A program made the position numbers and the translations under genes. Below the pieces are notes generated by a model. The model had not been told where the DNA came from and did no database searches. It saw only the letters and a list, made by a program, of their open reading frames with translations. Positions 9,595 through 18,282 of a stretch of 64,000 nucleotides of DNA are shown here, in pieces; position 1 is the stretch's first letter, and every line of letters begins with the position of its first letter. This DNA is from Geitlerinema sp. PCC 7407 (GTDB lineage Bacteria; Cyanobacteriota; Cyanobacteriia; PCC-7407), in assembly GCF_000317045.1 (NCBI RefSeq), contig NC_019703.1, positions 1 through 64,000 of the forward strand, read 5' to 3'.

Positions 9595-9732
9595 ATGGAC
9601 TATATCGAAAAGGTGCTAGAAAAGCTCAGGGAATTGGCCCGGAGGCTGATTGAGGCCCTGCTAGGTCCAGAGGCTCAGCCCGAGCCTGAGCCCATTCCGA
9701 TTCCGGTGGATGACCGACGGCGGCGACGCTAG
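9595..9732 (+). CDS. 45-residue conserved-looking protein upstream of aroQ
   Basis: A short reading frame encoding MDYIEKVLEKLRELARRLIE, then a Pro/Glu-rich linker with repeated PEPEPIPIPV and a terminal run of five Arg residues. The N-terminal 22 residues form an amphipathic helix; the tail is disordered and basic. AAGGAG at 9578-9583 lies 11 bases before the ATG. I believe similar short proteins occur in other cyanobacteria but no function is known to me. It ends 33 bases before aroQ and is probably co-transcribed with it. Confidence 0.7.
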   Translation: MDYIEKVLEKLRELARRLIEALLGPEAQPEPEPIPIPVDDRRRRR

Positions 9733-9765
9733 GTTCGATTGTTGTTGGACACTGGATGGTGACAC

Positions 9766-10215
9766 TTGCTGAGTGTTCTTGTTTTGCATGGCCCTAATCT
9801 CAATTTGCTGGGGTTGCGAGAGCCCGAAGTTTATGGGCGATCGACGCTGGACGATGTCAATCGCTTGCTGGAAGAAGAGGCGCGATCGCTCCAAGCTGAG
9901 ATTACGGCTTTGCAGTCCAATCATGAAGGCGTGCTGATCGATGCGATTCAGGCAGCCCGGGGCAAGCATCATGGATTGCTGATCAACCCCGGGGCTTACA
10001 CCCACACGAGCGTAGCGATTCGAGATGCGATCGCCGGTGTGGCGATTCCGACTGTAGAAGTCCACCTGAGCAATATTCATCGCCGGGAAGCGTTTCGGCA
10101 CCATTCCTACATTGCCCCTGTCGCCATTGGTCAAATCAGCGGCTTTGGGGTCGAAAGCTATCGCCTTGGCCTGCGGGCTTTGGTCGCTCACCTGCAATCT
10201 CTGGACCCAGCGTAA
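9766..10215 (+). CDS. aroQ: 3-dehydroquinate dehydratase, type II
   Basis: Third step of the shikimate pathway: dehydration of 3-dehydroquinate. The 149-residue length and motifs fit the small dodecameric type II enzymes: [17 protein letters not shown] with the catalytic Tyr loop, [22 protein letters not shown] and [17 protein letters not shown]. The start is TTG 9766; an in-frame stop lies at 9760-9762, so no upstream start is possible, and a later one would remove the beta-strand before the substrate loop. Confidence 0.96.
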   Translation: MLSVLVLHGPNLNLLGLREPEVYGRSTLDDVNRLLEEEARSLQAEITALQSNHEGVLIDAIQAARGKHHGLLINPGAYTHTSVAIRDAIAGVAIPTVEVHLSNIHRREAFRHHSYIAPVAIGQISGFGVESYRLGLRALVAHLQSLDPA

Positions 10216-10272
10216 TGCAAGCTGGGAAAGCACCCAGAGCGATTTGCTCGAAAGTTTTTTTAACCCATACAA

Positions 10273-10311
10273 CGTCAACGCCAGCGCTCCCCGGAAGCGC
10301 TGGCGTTGACG
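10273..10311. terminator. Strong hairpin between aroQ and miaE-like gene
   Basis: Perfect 16-base inverted repeat CGTCAACGCCAGCGCT with its complement (10273-10288 and 10296-10311), 7-base loop. No T run follows on the plus strand; seven T residues precede it at 10253-10260. It could be a terminator lacking a U tract or a transcript-stabilising hairpin. Confidence 0.5.
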
Positions 10312-10363
10312 CAACGCCGCTCTGGGCCTGAGAGTGGAAAGGCAAGGTTCGGAGTTTCAGGCC

Positions 10364-10969
10364 ATGGTTACTGCATCGTCTTCGGCACCGACGATCAAGT
10401 TTTTGCAGAGCGCGACGTCTCCCGCGTGGGTGGAGCAGGCGATCGCCCATCTAGACGTGATTTTGCTCGATCATTCCCACTGTGAACGCAAGGCGGCAGG
10501 GGTGGCGCTGAACTTGATGTTTCGCTATCCCTCCAACGCCAAGCTGGTGCGCACCTTGACGGCGATCGCCCAAGAAGAACTGGAGCACTTCGAGCAGGTC
10601 AACCAAATCCTGGAGCGGCGCGGCATTGCCCTGGGGCCACTATCTGCACCGCCCTACGGCGCCACCCTCAGCGCCCAGGTCCGGCGAGCAGAGCCGCAGC
10701 GTCTTCTGGATTCGCTGCTGGTGTCGGGGCTGATCGAGGCCCGCAGCCACGAGCGTCTGGGCCTGCTGGCCGAGCACTGCCCGGAGCCGGATTTAGCACG
10801 CTTTTATCGGGCGCTGATGGCGTCGGAGGCGCGGCACTACGGTGCGTACTGGGTTCTGGCCACGACGTACTTCGATCGCAGTGACGTGAATGCTCGCCTA
10901 GAGGAACTGGCCGCCGTCGAAAGCGAGGTCCTCGCGACCCTGCATCCCGAACCGCGAGTTCATAGCTAG
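10364..10969 (+). CDS. miaE: tRNA-(ms2io6A)-hydroxylase, MiaE-like
   Basis: Predicted non-haem diiron monooxygenase that hydroxylates the isopentenyl group of ms2i6A37 in tRNAs reading U-starting codons. The 201-residue helical-bundle protein has diiron ligand motifs: DHSHCERKAAG with its Glu, EELEHF giving ExxH, IEARSHERL, and EARHYG. The start ATG 10364 is preferred over GTG 10334. Its stop overlaps the convergent DUF2949 gene by four bases. Confidence 0.88.
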   Translation: MVTASSSAPTIKFLQSATSPAWVEQAIAHLDVILLDHSHCERKAAGVALNLMFRYPSNAKLVRTLTAIAQEELEHFEQVNQILERRGIALGPLSAPPYGATLSAQVRRAEPQRLLDSLLVSGLIEARSHERLGLLAEHCPEPDLARFYRALMASEARHYGAYWVLATTYFDRSDVNARLEELAAVESEVLATLHPEPRVHS

Positions 10970-11181
10970 AGGACGGGCTGGCAGGTCTCGAGCCAGTCAA
11001 GGGTGGCTTCGAGCTGGTCGAGGGAGACCAAGCCATACTGCCACAGCACAAAAGGCAGTAGATGGGGACTCCGCTCAGCTTGGCGCAGGGCCATGGCGAT
11101 CGACGCTTCTGGCAGGGCTAGCTCGTACCGGAGAAAGCCAATCAGCAAATTCAGTTGATCGCGGGATTGGAGATCAATCAT
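10966..11181 (-). CDS. DUF2949 family protein
   Basis: A 71-residue helical protein beginning MIDLQSRDQLNLLIGFLRYE and ending LDQLEATLDWLE, matching the short cyanobacterial DUF2949 family as I remember it. Its middle part (LRQAERSPHLLPFVLWQYGL) is the conserved core. No biochemical role is known. Convergent with the miaE-like gene. Confidence 0.75.
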   Translation of the reverse strand: MIDLQSRDQLNLLIGFLRYELALPEASIAMALRQAERSPHLLPFVLWQYGLVSLDQLEATLDWLETCQPVL

Positions 11182-11362
11182 TGCGGGCGCATCTCGGTTG
11201 AAGAGGAATCAAAGCCGCAGCGAGTCTCAGATGATGGCTCCCAATATGCTGGTTTTTCTACCGCGACACGGTGATTTTGCCAGGATGAAGGGGTGATCGC
11301 AAGCAGCAACCTTCGTGATCGTTGCTTGATAAAACTGTGCTTTAAATTACATCAAAACGGGA

Positions 11363-11875
11363 ATGAAAGCGCGCTATCAAGATTTTATTGTGCGGGACTG
11401 GCAGCCGGGCGATCGCGCAGCGGCAGCGGCGGTGATCGGAGACGTGCTGGCGGAGTATGGCCTCGGCTGGGAGCCGGAGGGCGCAGACCGCGACGTGCTG
11501 GAGGTAGAGGCAAGCTACCAGCAGAGGGGGGGCGAGTTTTGGGTTGTGGAGCGGGGCGGCGAAGTCGTGGGAACGGCGGCCTACTATCCGGTGGCTCGGG
11601 GAGAAGGAGCGGTCGAAATTCGCAAAATGTACCTGCGATCGCCGGTGCGGGGGCTCGGGCTCGGGCGCTACTTGCTAGAAGCCCTTGAGGATGCGATCGC
11701 CCGGCGAGGATTTCGGATGATCTGGATCGAAACGGCCAGCGTGCTCCAGGAGGCGATCGCCCTCTACGAAGGGAGCGGCTACCAGCCCAGCAGCGGCGTC
11801 GAAACCCAGCGGTGCGATCGCGTCTACGTGAAGGTGCTGCCCGCTCCTAGCCCCCAAAGCCCCGCTTCGCCGTAG
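11363..11875 (+). CDS. GNAT family N-acetyltransferase
   Basis: Predicted acetyl-CoA-dependent N-acetyltransferase of unknown substrate. The 170-residue protein shows the acetyl-CoA motif A as RSPVRGLGLGRYLLEALEDA, preceded by the beta-strand AVEIRKMYL, and a motif B Tyr in ALYEGSGYQPSS. The short Pro/Ser tail overlaps the end of the convergent 439-residue gene by 29 bases. ATG 11363 gives MKARYQDFIVRDWQPGD, a typical GNAT start. Confidence 0.88.
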   Translation: MKARYQDFIVRDWQPGDRAAAAAVIGDVLAEYGLGWEPEGADRDVLEVEASYQQRGGEFWVVERGGEVVGTAAYYPVARGEGAVEIRKMYLRSPVRGLGLGRYLLEALEDAIARRGFRMIWIETASVLQEAIALYEGSGYQPSSGVETQRCDRVYVKVLPAPSPQSPASP

Positions 11876-13166
11876 CAGCGCCCTTTTTGCGCTTCGAGTC
11901 CTTGTTGGCACCCTGGACCTCCTTGAGCGCCGCCTCAAACAGCTCGTGCAGATGCACAGGCACGCTGGCAATGTCTGGCAGCTCCGGCTCCAGGGGCTTG
12001 CCGTGGGCCTTCAGCAGCTCATCGAGATCGCGATCGAGGCGAAACTCCGGGTTGGCCAGCGTCGTTTGCAGCAGCCCTTCGAGGGCCTGGGGAAACTCCG
12101 CGGCCAGCTGGTGCCAGACATAGACCGAGATCGTCGGCTCCTCAAGGTAGTGGCGCACTAGCCGCTCAGTGCCCTCTTCCGGCGTTGTCAGCAGCCTGCG
12201 AAAGCGCTGATAGGTGGGCAGCAGTGCCTGACCCCAGCGCGGATGGGTCAGCACCGTCACCTGTTCGGCTTTTTTGAGTTCGTCGGGCAGCTGAATTTTG
12301 GGCATGCGCATGGCGGGCTTGCCCTGGGTGCCGAGGGCCTCGGCCACGGCCTGGGGGTCAATGCCCTCAGCCTCGGCCGTGGCCACGAGCTCCGCCTCGG
12401 ACAGGCCGGCTTCTGCCGCCAGTTCATCTAGGGACTTGGAGGGGTCAAGCCCGGCTGCGGCGAGGGTGCGCTGGGTCAAGCGGGTGCTGAACTCGTCCAT
12501 CTTTTGGTTGAGCTCGTAGCCGGACATCGTCACTTCCTCAGCCCCAAAAAAGTCGACAAAGACCTCGTGGTAGACCTCGACGGATTTCCAGGCCTCGGCC
12601 TCCAGTTCGGGGGCGTCGCCGTACAGGTCGGGACGGTGGTTGTCGCGGAAGTTGCCAATGGCGACGGCCAGTTTGGGCTTGCCCAGGTTGCCCAGGAGCT
12701 TCTGGGGACCCGAAAACATCCAGGTGGTCTCGTCGAGGGGGGCAATGCGCGTACTCAAGATCTCCCCAGGCTTGACGCGGCTGAGGGTGGAGCGGGTTGT
12801 CGGGGCGAGAGCGCGCACGGTGTAGCGCTGGGTGGTCAGCCAGTTGCGCAGCTCAAAGCGATCGCCCTCCAGGGCCTCGACGGCAAATAAGCCCGCAAAG
12901 GCCCGCTGCCAGCCCCGCACCAAAGCGCGATCGCTTTCCGAGAGCTCAGGCTGCTCCGCCAAAAAGACCTCAATGGGCGTGCGGTCGCCCACCTGCCCCT
13001 CAGTCAAAAAGCAGTCCAACAGCAAATCGGGGTCCAGCTTGCGCCGTTTGAGCTGCTCTGCTGCGTAGGTCTCGAGAGCCTCGGCGACTGCCCCCTCAGC
13101 GTCATAGACAAAATTCACTAAATCCTGCTTGAGAGAATGAGCACGTTCTAGAACCGCGTTTGTCAT
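11847..13166 (-). CDS. Conserved-looking protein of unknown function, 439 aa
   Basis: I do not recognise this protein. It is acidic, soluble-looking and without a signal peptide or membrane segment. Residues about 1-120 are helical and lead into a region (about 120-230) with beta character: ERFELRNWLTTQRY-like and SRVKPGEILSTRIAPL. A second helical part contains an acidic EAELVATAEAEGIDPQ linker, and the C-terminus ends in a Lys-rich tail, KDSKRKKGAATAKRG, which could bind nucleic acid. ATG 13166 is chosen; a TTG at 13193 would add nine residues. Good codon use across its length argues for a real gene. Confidence 0.7.
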   Translation of the reverse strand: MTNAVLERAHSLKQDLVNFVYDAEGAVAEALETYAAEQLKRRKLDPDLLLDCFLTEGQVGDRTPIEVFLAEQPELSESDRALVRGWQRAFAGLFAVEALEGDRFELRNWLTTQRYTVRALAPTTRSTLSRVKPGEILSTRIAPLDETTWMFSGPQKLLGNLGKPKLAVAIGNFRDNHRPDLYGDAPELEAEAWKSVEVYHEVFVDFFGAEEVTMSGYELNQKMDEFSTRLTQRTLAAAGLDPSKSLDELAAEAGLSEAELVATAEAEGIDPQAVAEALGTQGKPAMRMPKIQLPDELKKAEQVTVLTHPRWGQALLPTYQRFRRLLTTPEEGTERLVRHYLEEPTISVYVWHQLAAEFPQALEGLLQTTLANPEFRLDRDLDELLKAHGKPLEPELPDIASVPVHLHELFEAALKEVQGANKDSKRKKGAATAKRGFGG

Positions 13167-13732
13167 GGAGTCTTGGTCATCAAAAACAATCAATCAAAAA
13201 GCAATCGCCCTAGCCGCGATCGCTCTCAAGATAGACACGACGCTAGCGGCATTCTGTCTTGCGTAATAGCTCAGCGTCTTCATCATCCTTTCTCGAGTTC
13301 GAAAGCTTGATGAAAGCCCTTTGAAACGATCGGCAAAAGCGACAAAAATCTGAAACTTATCAAGCGATCACTTGCTGAACACTCAGGGTATCAAAAACCC
13401 CTGTCCGCCGGAATCCCTCCATTGGCGTAGCTCAATGACCCCAGACTCCGGAGGTGAAATTTATATCAATCAAAAACAATCTAAAATTAGTATAGGAAAA
13501 CACAAGAATCGCCTAAAAATAGGCAAGAAAATTTATTAAATAATTGTTTACAAAGACCAAAAATAATTGCCTGAAAAAATGTTCACAAGACTTTGAAAAG
13601 AAAGCCTTTTACTCCTTCCTTTGATAGAAGAAAACCGAGATTCAACATTGATAACTTAGGAACGTCAGTTGGAACTAATTGACTGCAATCGAATTGGAAC
13701 CAAGCTGAGCGAAACTTCAAGGAGAAACTCCC
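13167..13732. other. AT-rich spacer upstream of the YeaQ-like gene
   Basis: About 565 bases with no supported gene. The part from about 13460 to 13660 is distinctly AT-rich and probably holds the promoter and leader of the GlsB/YeaQ-like gene. An imperfect inverted repeat around CATCATCCTTTC and GAAAGCTTGATG lies at about 13280-13317. Nothing else stands out. Confidence 0.4.
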
Positions 13733-14005
13733 ATGGCAGGCATTATTTCTTGGATCGTGCTGGGTCTAATCGCCGGTGCCCTTGCAAAACTGATCTATCC
13801 CGGCCAGCAGGGCGGCGGCATCATTGCCACGATCGTTCTGGGCATTTTGGGTGCGCTGGTCGGCGGATATTTGGGGCAGCTCCTGCTAGGAACGAGTGCC
13901 GGGGCCGCAGCGGGTGCAATTAGCATCCCGAGCATTATCTTTGCGATCGTCGGCGCGATGATTTTGATTTTCCTGTGGGGTCTGCTGACACGTCGCACTG
14001 CTTAG
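13733..14005 (+). CDS. GlsB/YeaQ/YmgE family stress-response membrane protein
   Basis: A 90-residue, very hydrophobic protein with three membrane segments: IISWIVLGLIAGALAKLIYP, a Gly-rich GGGIIATIVLGILGALVGGY, and IIFAIVGAMILIFLWGLL. This pattern is the transglycosylase-associated family linked in other bacteria to general stress response; its molecular role is unknown. AAGGAG lies 8 bases before ATG 13733, and a clear terminator follows. Confidence 0.92.
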   Translation: MAGIISWIVLGLIAGALAKLIYPGQQGGGIIATIVLGILGALVGGYLGQLLLGTSAGAAAGAISIPSIIFAIVGAMILIFLWGLLTRRTA

Positions 14006-14080
14006 CGAGATGTTCGGTGGGAGCGCCCAGAATGCTGACTTCCCCGTTCACTGCTAGCCGCTGGCTACTGATCTCACAAC

Positions 14081-14134
14081 AAAGCCTTGGAACCCTGCCA
14101 AACGTTTCGTAGAGGCAGGTTCCAAGGCTTTTTG
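14081..14134 (+). terminator. Terminator between convergent genes
   Basis: Long stem AAAGCCTTGGAACC(C)TGCC with its complement GGCAGGTTCCAAGGCTTT around a loop at 14100-14113, then a run of five T residues. On the minus strand the stem is followed by only TTTGTT, so it acts mainly for the plus-strand YeaQ-like gene. Confidence 0.88.
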
Positions 14135-14165
14135 TTTGGGAAAAGCTCAGCGCGTGGGGCTTGGC

Positions 14166-14411
14166 TTAGCGATCGCTCCCCTCTCGGATCTTCCAGGTCG
14201 CGCCCACGGCGGCCCCTGCCCCCGCCAGCAGCCCAAAGGCCATGCCTTCGAGGGTTTTTTGGGTGGGGTGGGTGGTCAGGCATTCGAGGGAGGGAGTCGC
14301 AGCGCTCTGGCACTGGGCCAGCTCGGCTCGGCTTGCGGTGCCGCCTAGGATGACGCCAGCAACGCTACAAGCGGCAATGTAAAGGTAGAAGCGATTGAAA
14401 GTGCGAGCCAT
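14166..14411 (-). CDS. Small membrane protein of unknown function
   Basis: An 81-residue protein with two hydrophobic segments: an N-terminal one (FYLYIAACSVAGVILGGTA) and a second near the C-terminus (GMAFGLLAGAGAAVGATW). Between them is a short loop with two Cys residues (QCQSAATPSLECL), which may be periplasmic or lumenal and could form a disulfide. No family recognised. It is divergent from coaD and convergent with the YeaQ-like gene. Confidence 0.6.
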   Translation of the reverse strand: MARTFNRFYLYIAACSVAGVILGGTASRAELAQCQSAATPSLECLTTHPTQKTLEGMAFGLLAGAGAAVGATWKIREGSDR

Positions 14412-14635
14412 AGCAAACCAAGCGTTAGGGTGGAAACAGAGAGGTTAAAGCAAGCAGGCGCAGCGGAATATTTCTACCTATCGATTCTCGGAAGCGATCG
14501 CGGGTTTCACAGCAGTGCTACCACCGATCCTCGGATGGGGGGCGATCGCCCTTTGCGTGGCAATGCGGCTGCCAGGGTTGAGAGCGAGGCGAGGCCAGTA
14601 TAATCACTTCAGTTCAGTCATTTTCGGCCATTGCT

Positions 14636-15190
14636 GTGATCGCAATCTATCCGGGCAGCTTCGACCCCATAACCTTCGGACACCTTGATATCATTCAGCG
14701 GGGCAGCCGTCTGTTCGAAAAAGTCATTGTGGCCGTTGTGCGCAATCCCAACAAGAGCCCGATGTTTGCGATCGCCGAGCGGGTGGCCCAAATTCGCCAA
14801 GCAACCGCCCATCTCAACGGCATCGAGGTGGATAGCTTTGATGGGCTAACGGTTGAGTACGCTCGCCTGCGGGGCGCAACGGTGCTGCTGCGGGGACTGC
14901 GGGTGCTGTCGGACTTCGAAATGGAGCTCCAGATGGCCCACACCAACAAAACCCTCTCTCAGCAGATTGAAACAGTTTTCCTCGCCACTTCGAACGAGTA
15001 CAGTTTCTTAAGTAGTAGTGTGGTGAAAGAGATCGCCCGTTTTGGCGGCTCTGTCGATCACCTTGTGCCCCAGCATGTTGCCCTAGATATCTACAGCCGA
15101 TGTTGCGCCAAGACCAGTCCAGAACCGAACCTGAACGGAATGGAGCCAGCTCAAACGCCGGAGCAGCCGCCAGCGGAGCAGGGGGCATAG
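14636..15190 (+). CDS. coaD: Pantetheine-phosphate adenylyltransferase
   Basis: Fourth step of coenzyme A synthesis, adenylating 4'-phosphopantetheine. The protein begins at GTG 14636 with [20 protein letters not shown], containing the nucleotidyltransferase T/HxGH-type motif (TFGH), and later shows [19 protein letters not shown] and the ISSSxVKE-type motif ([11 protein letters not shown]). At 184 residues it is longer than the usual 160 or so because of a Pro/Glu-rich tail after residue 160, and that tail is read through the 5' end of the next gene (91-base overlap). Confidence 0.95.
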   Translation: MIAIYPGSFDPITFGHLDIIQRGSRLFEKVIVAVVRNPNKSPMFAIAERVAQIRQATAHLNGIEVDSFDGLTVEYARLRGATVLLRGLRVLSDFEMELQMAHTNKTLSQQIETVFLATSNEYSFLSSSVVKEIARFGGSVDHLVPQHVALDIYSRCCAKTSPEPNLNGMEPAQTPEQPPAEQGA

Positions 15191-15855
15191 ACATTCAGCA
15201 GGAACTCAATCACCTCGAGGAAATGATTCTGGATAGTCCGCGCATCTGGCTGACGCGGCGGACGATGGTGGACGAAGAGCAGGTGCTCGACCAGCTGGAC
15301 TTGGTGCGGGTGAGTTTGCCGCCAGCGTTCCATCAGGCAGAAGAGATTCTGCGGCAAAAAGAAGAAATTTTGGCGGAGGCGGAGCAGTACGCCCAGGAGC
15401 TGATCGAGGCGGCGGAGCAGCGCGCGGCTCAGATCCTCGATGAGCTGGGGATTATTCGGCAGGCGGAGCTGGAGGCGCAGCAAATCCGCCAGCAGGTGCA
15501 AGAGGAGTGCGACATCGCCCTTGAGCAGACGATGAATGAGGTGGAGCGTCTGCGCCGACAGGCCCAGCAGGAGCTGGAGGAGCTGCGGCAGCGGGCGATC
15601 GCCGAGTGCGAAGACATTCAGGAAGGTGCGGATGAGTACGCTGACGGCCTGCTGGGCAGCCTAGAGCAGCAGCTCAACGAAATGCTGCGCATCGTGCGCA
15701 ATGGGCGGCAGCAGCTAGACGTAGAGCCGCCGCCCCCGCGACCAGCGGCCCCTGCGCCGAGCGCGCGGCCTGCACCGCGATCGCCGTCGACCGAGGGAGC
15801 GGCGCGCCGAGAGCCGCCCAGTCAGGGACGCAGCGGCGATCGCCCCAAAGCCTAG
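15100..15855 (+). CDS. Coiled-coil protein, DivIVA-like
   Basis: A 251-residue protein with a disordered Ser/Ala-rich N-terminus (1-30), a long Glu/Gln-rich coiled coil (about 75-205, with repeated [20 protein letters not shown]-like heptads) and a Pro/Ala/Arg-rich tail. It resembles cyanobacterial DivIVA-like proteins, a group that includes the division factor Cdv3, but I am not certain of that assignment. Its start overlaps coaD by 91 bases, so the N-terminus is uncertain; the region conserved with the family probably begins near [19 protein letters not shown] (residue 31). Confidence 0.65.
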   Translation: MLRQDQSRTEPERNGASSNAGAAASGAGGIDIQQELNHLEEMILDSPRIWLTRRTMVDEEQVLDQLDLVRVSLPPAFHQAEEILRQKEEILAEAEQYAQELIEAAEQRAAQILDELGIIRQAELEAQQIRQQVQEECDIALEQTMNEVERLRRQAQQELEELRQRAIAECEDIQEGADEYADGLLGSLEQQLNEMLRIVRNGRQQLDVEPPPPRPAAPAPSARPAPRSPSTEGAARREPPSQGRSGDRPKA

Positions 15856-16132
15856 ACTGGGGCCGAATTGGACCCAGGGCGGCGGTGAAATTTTTGGAGA
15901 AGCGGGGGTGTGCGCTGCGGCTTGGTGGCACAGTGCCAGATTCGATCGCGGCGATCAGTGCCAAATTAGCGATGTGGCAGTAATGGCTGCGAAGGCTGGC
16001 GAATTTCTCAAAATTGGGAGATTGTTCGCGATCGCACCAGGACAAAGAGCTTAGCTCTCAGGGCTGATTTTGGATCCCTGACTGCCCCAATAATCGCCTT
16101 TATTGATCGATGGATCGAAGGATGAAGTGGCG

Positions 16133-17635
16133 ATGGCTTCTGAGAAATTTCGCCGTCAACTGCGCCAAGAAGCCGAGCGCTGGCAAACAGAGGGGTTGAT
16201 TGACCCATCGCTGTTGCAGCGACTGGCTGAGCGCTATCGTTTTGAAGAGCTAGAAACGGCGGCCCGCAATCGCTTTGTGGCGGTGCTGCTGGGGCTGGGC
16301 TGCATTCTGCTGGGGCTGGGCGTCATTAGCTTTGTGGCGGCCAACTGGCAGACCTACTCCCGACTGACCAAGGTCATCATGCTGTTGACGCTCTTTGTCA
16401 GCGTCAATAGCGCGGGCTTTTATCTGTGGCGATCGCCCGATCCAGCTCGCTGGCAGCGGCGCTTGGGCCACGGCCTGCTGATCTTGGGGACGCTGGTGCT
16501 GGGCGCCAACTTGGCCCTGATGGCCCAGATTTATCACCTGACCGGCCCGGCCCACGATCTCTACATCGTCTGGGCCTTGGGCGTGTTAGCGATGGCCTAC
16601 TGCCTGCGGCTGACGTCCCTGGGCGTGATTTCGCTCCTGCTGATGGGAATTGGCTACTGGTGGCGCTTCTTTGATGGCTATATGGGGCCGGGGGCGCTGT
16701 GGATCGAGGCGCTGCTGCGCTACATGCCCGTTGCGGCGCTGCTGATGTTTTGGCCCTTGGCCCACGGGTGCCGATCGCGGGTGATTTTTGGTTTGGGGGC
16801 GATCGCGGCGGTCTCGTCCTTCGAAGGCAACCTGTTTTGGCTGATTCCCGGTCCGTGGTGGGTGGCTGAGTTCTGGCGCAATGCCCTGCTGCCCTTTGGC
16901 GCAGCGCTGCCCGCAGCCCTTCTGTGGGGCTACGATGACACGCTGTGGCGCTGGGCTGGCCGGCCCCGACCGACCTCCGCCGTGCGGCCCTTCCGGCCCA
17001 TCGCGCGGATTTTGGCGGTGATCTTTTTGGGCATGATGCTCTACTTTTTCTCCTTCCACTGGATCTGGATCGCGCCGACGGAGCCGCTCTACGACAACTA
17101 CTACGGCAACTTGGTAGAAGTGAGCAGTGACTGGGGCCGGACCTTGGCGCTGTGGGTGAATGTGAGTGGCTTTGGGCTGCTGGCGCTGCTGGAATGGTTC
17201 CATCTGGCGCGGCAGCCGGATCAGCGATCGCTGCGATCGGAGGCGGGGCTGACCAGCAGCGTCATCTCCTACATCACCGTGCTGGCCGGTTTGCTCCTGC
17301 TGTGGCACTTTGCTCTGGGGCCGCTGCCCATGCTGGGACCCTTCTTGCTAAATGTGCTGCTGTTCTTGCTGGCGGTCGGGCTGATGCGAGAGGGCTTGGC
17401 CAATGAAGACCGCAAAACCTTCTGGTCGGGCCTGCTGCTGCTGACCCTGCAAATTATCAGTCGCGTGCTGGAGTACGACACGGGGCTGCTGCTCAAGTCC
17501 CTGGTGTTTGTGCTGTGCGGCATTGGCATCATAGCCGTGGGGCTCTGGTTTGAGCGCTACGTCCGCACCCTGCGATCGCCCCAGCTCGCCTCCCTACCTT
17601 CTGCCCCTTCCACGAATGAGGAGCCCCCCCGATGA
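16133..17635 (+). CDS. DUF2157 domain membrane protein
   Basis: A 500-residue polytopic membrane protein. The N-terminal soluble part (about 1-45, FRRQLRQEAERWQTEGLIDP) is the hallmark of DUF2157, followed by about twelve hydrophobic segments starting with FVAVLLGLGCILLGLGVISF. ATG 16133 has AAGGA about 9 bases upstream; a TTG at 16103 would add ten residues. Function unknown. The stop overlaps the next start (ATGA), and pairing of DUF2157 with a GDYXXLXY protein is a recurrent arrangement. Confidence 0.88.
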   Translation: MASEKFRRQLRQEAERWQTEGLIDPSLLQRLAERYRFEELETAARNRFVAVLLGLGCILLGLGVISFVAANWQTYSRLTKVIMLLTLFVSVNSAGFYLWRSPDPARWQRRLGHGLLILGTLVLGANLALMAQIYHLTGPAHDLYIVWALGVLAMAYCLRLTSLGVISLLLMGIGYWWRFFDGYMGPGALWIEALLRYMPVAALLMFWPLAHGCRSRVIFGLGAIAAVSSFEGNLFWLIPGPWWVAEFWRNALLPFGAALPAALLWGYDDTLWRWAGRPRPTSAVRPFRPIARILAVIFLGMMLYFFSFHWIWIAPTEPLYDNYYGNLVEVSSDWGRTLALWVNVSGFGLLALLEWFHLARQPDQRSLRSEAGLTSSVISYITVLAGLLLLWHFALGPLPMLGPFLLNVLLFLLAVGLMREGLANEDRKTFWSGLLLLTLQIISRVLEYDTGLLLKSLVFVLCGIGIIAVGLWFERYVRTLRSPQLASLPSAPSTNEEPPR

Positions 17636-18282
17636 CGACCACTCCTTCTCCCGCCGAAACAACTGCTCCCTTGCCGCTGCGCCCAGTGCCGTCCTGGCGA
17701 TTTTGGGTGCCGCTGCTGCTCCAGGCAGCCCTGATTGTGGCGATTCCGGCCAAGAGCATTTACACCCAGCTGTCGGGGCGCGATGTGGTGATCCAGACAG
17801 CGCCGGTGGATCCCTACGATTTGCTGCGAGGCTACTCGGTGACCCTCAACTACGAGATCTCCCAATCCGGTCCTCTAGACGATCTGCCGGGTTGGAAGGA
17901 GCTGTCTCCCAGCCAAGGTGGCCCTGTGGGGGTGCAGCCACTCTATGTGGTGCTCAAAGCGCCGCCTGGCTCCCCTGAGCGCCCCCCCAAGGCTTGGAAG
18001 CCGGTGCGGGTGAGTGGCGATCGCCCCACGGATTTGGCGGCAGACGAGGTCGCTCTTCAGGGTACCTACAACAACGGCTGGATTCAGTACGGCCTCGAAA
18101 CCTACTACATTCCCGAGGACGAGCGCGATCGCATCAACAACGACATTAACCAAAGCAGCTGGGGTCGCGGTCGGCAGCCGATCGTGGTTGAGGCTAAGGT
18201 AGATAAACAAGGCAACGCGGTCTTGACCCGCCTGTGGGTGGGCGATCGCGACTATGGGTATGGTTTCGGCAACGGAAAATGA
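17632..18282 (+). CDS. GDYXXLXY domain protein
   Basis: A 216-residue protein with one N-terminal membrane anchor (about 24-42, FWVPLLLQAALIVAIPA) and an extracytoplasmic domain. The defining motif appears as RGYSVTLNY at 66-74, with the Asp of GDY replaced by Gly and the Gly by Arg, right after DPYDLL. A second conserved part is GLETYYIPEDERDRI. Function unknown; it is translationally coupled to the DUF2157 gene and, by another ATGA overlap, to the SufR-like regulator. Confidence 0.85.
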   Translation: MTTTPSPAETTAPLPLRPVPSWRFWVPLLLQAALIVAIPAKSIYTQLSGRDVVIQTAPVDPYDLLRGYSVTLNYEISQSGPLDDLPGWKELSPSQGGPVGVQPLYVVLKAPPGSPERPPKAWKPVRVSGDRPTDLAADEVALQGTYNNGWIQYGLETYYIPEDERDRINNDINQSSWGRGRQPIVVEAKVDKQGNAVLTRLWVGDRDYGYGFGNGK

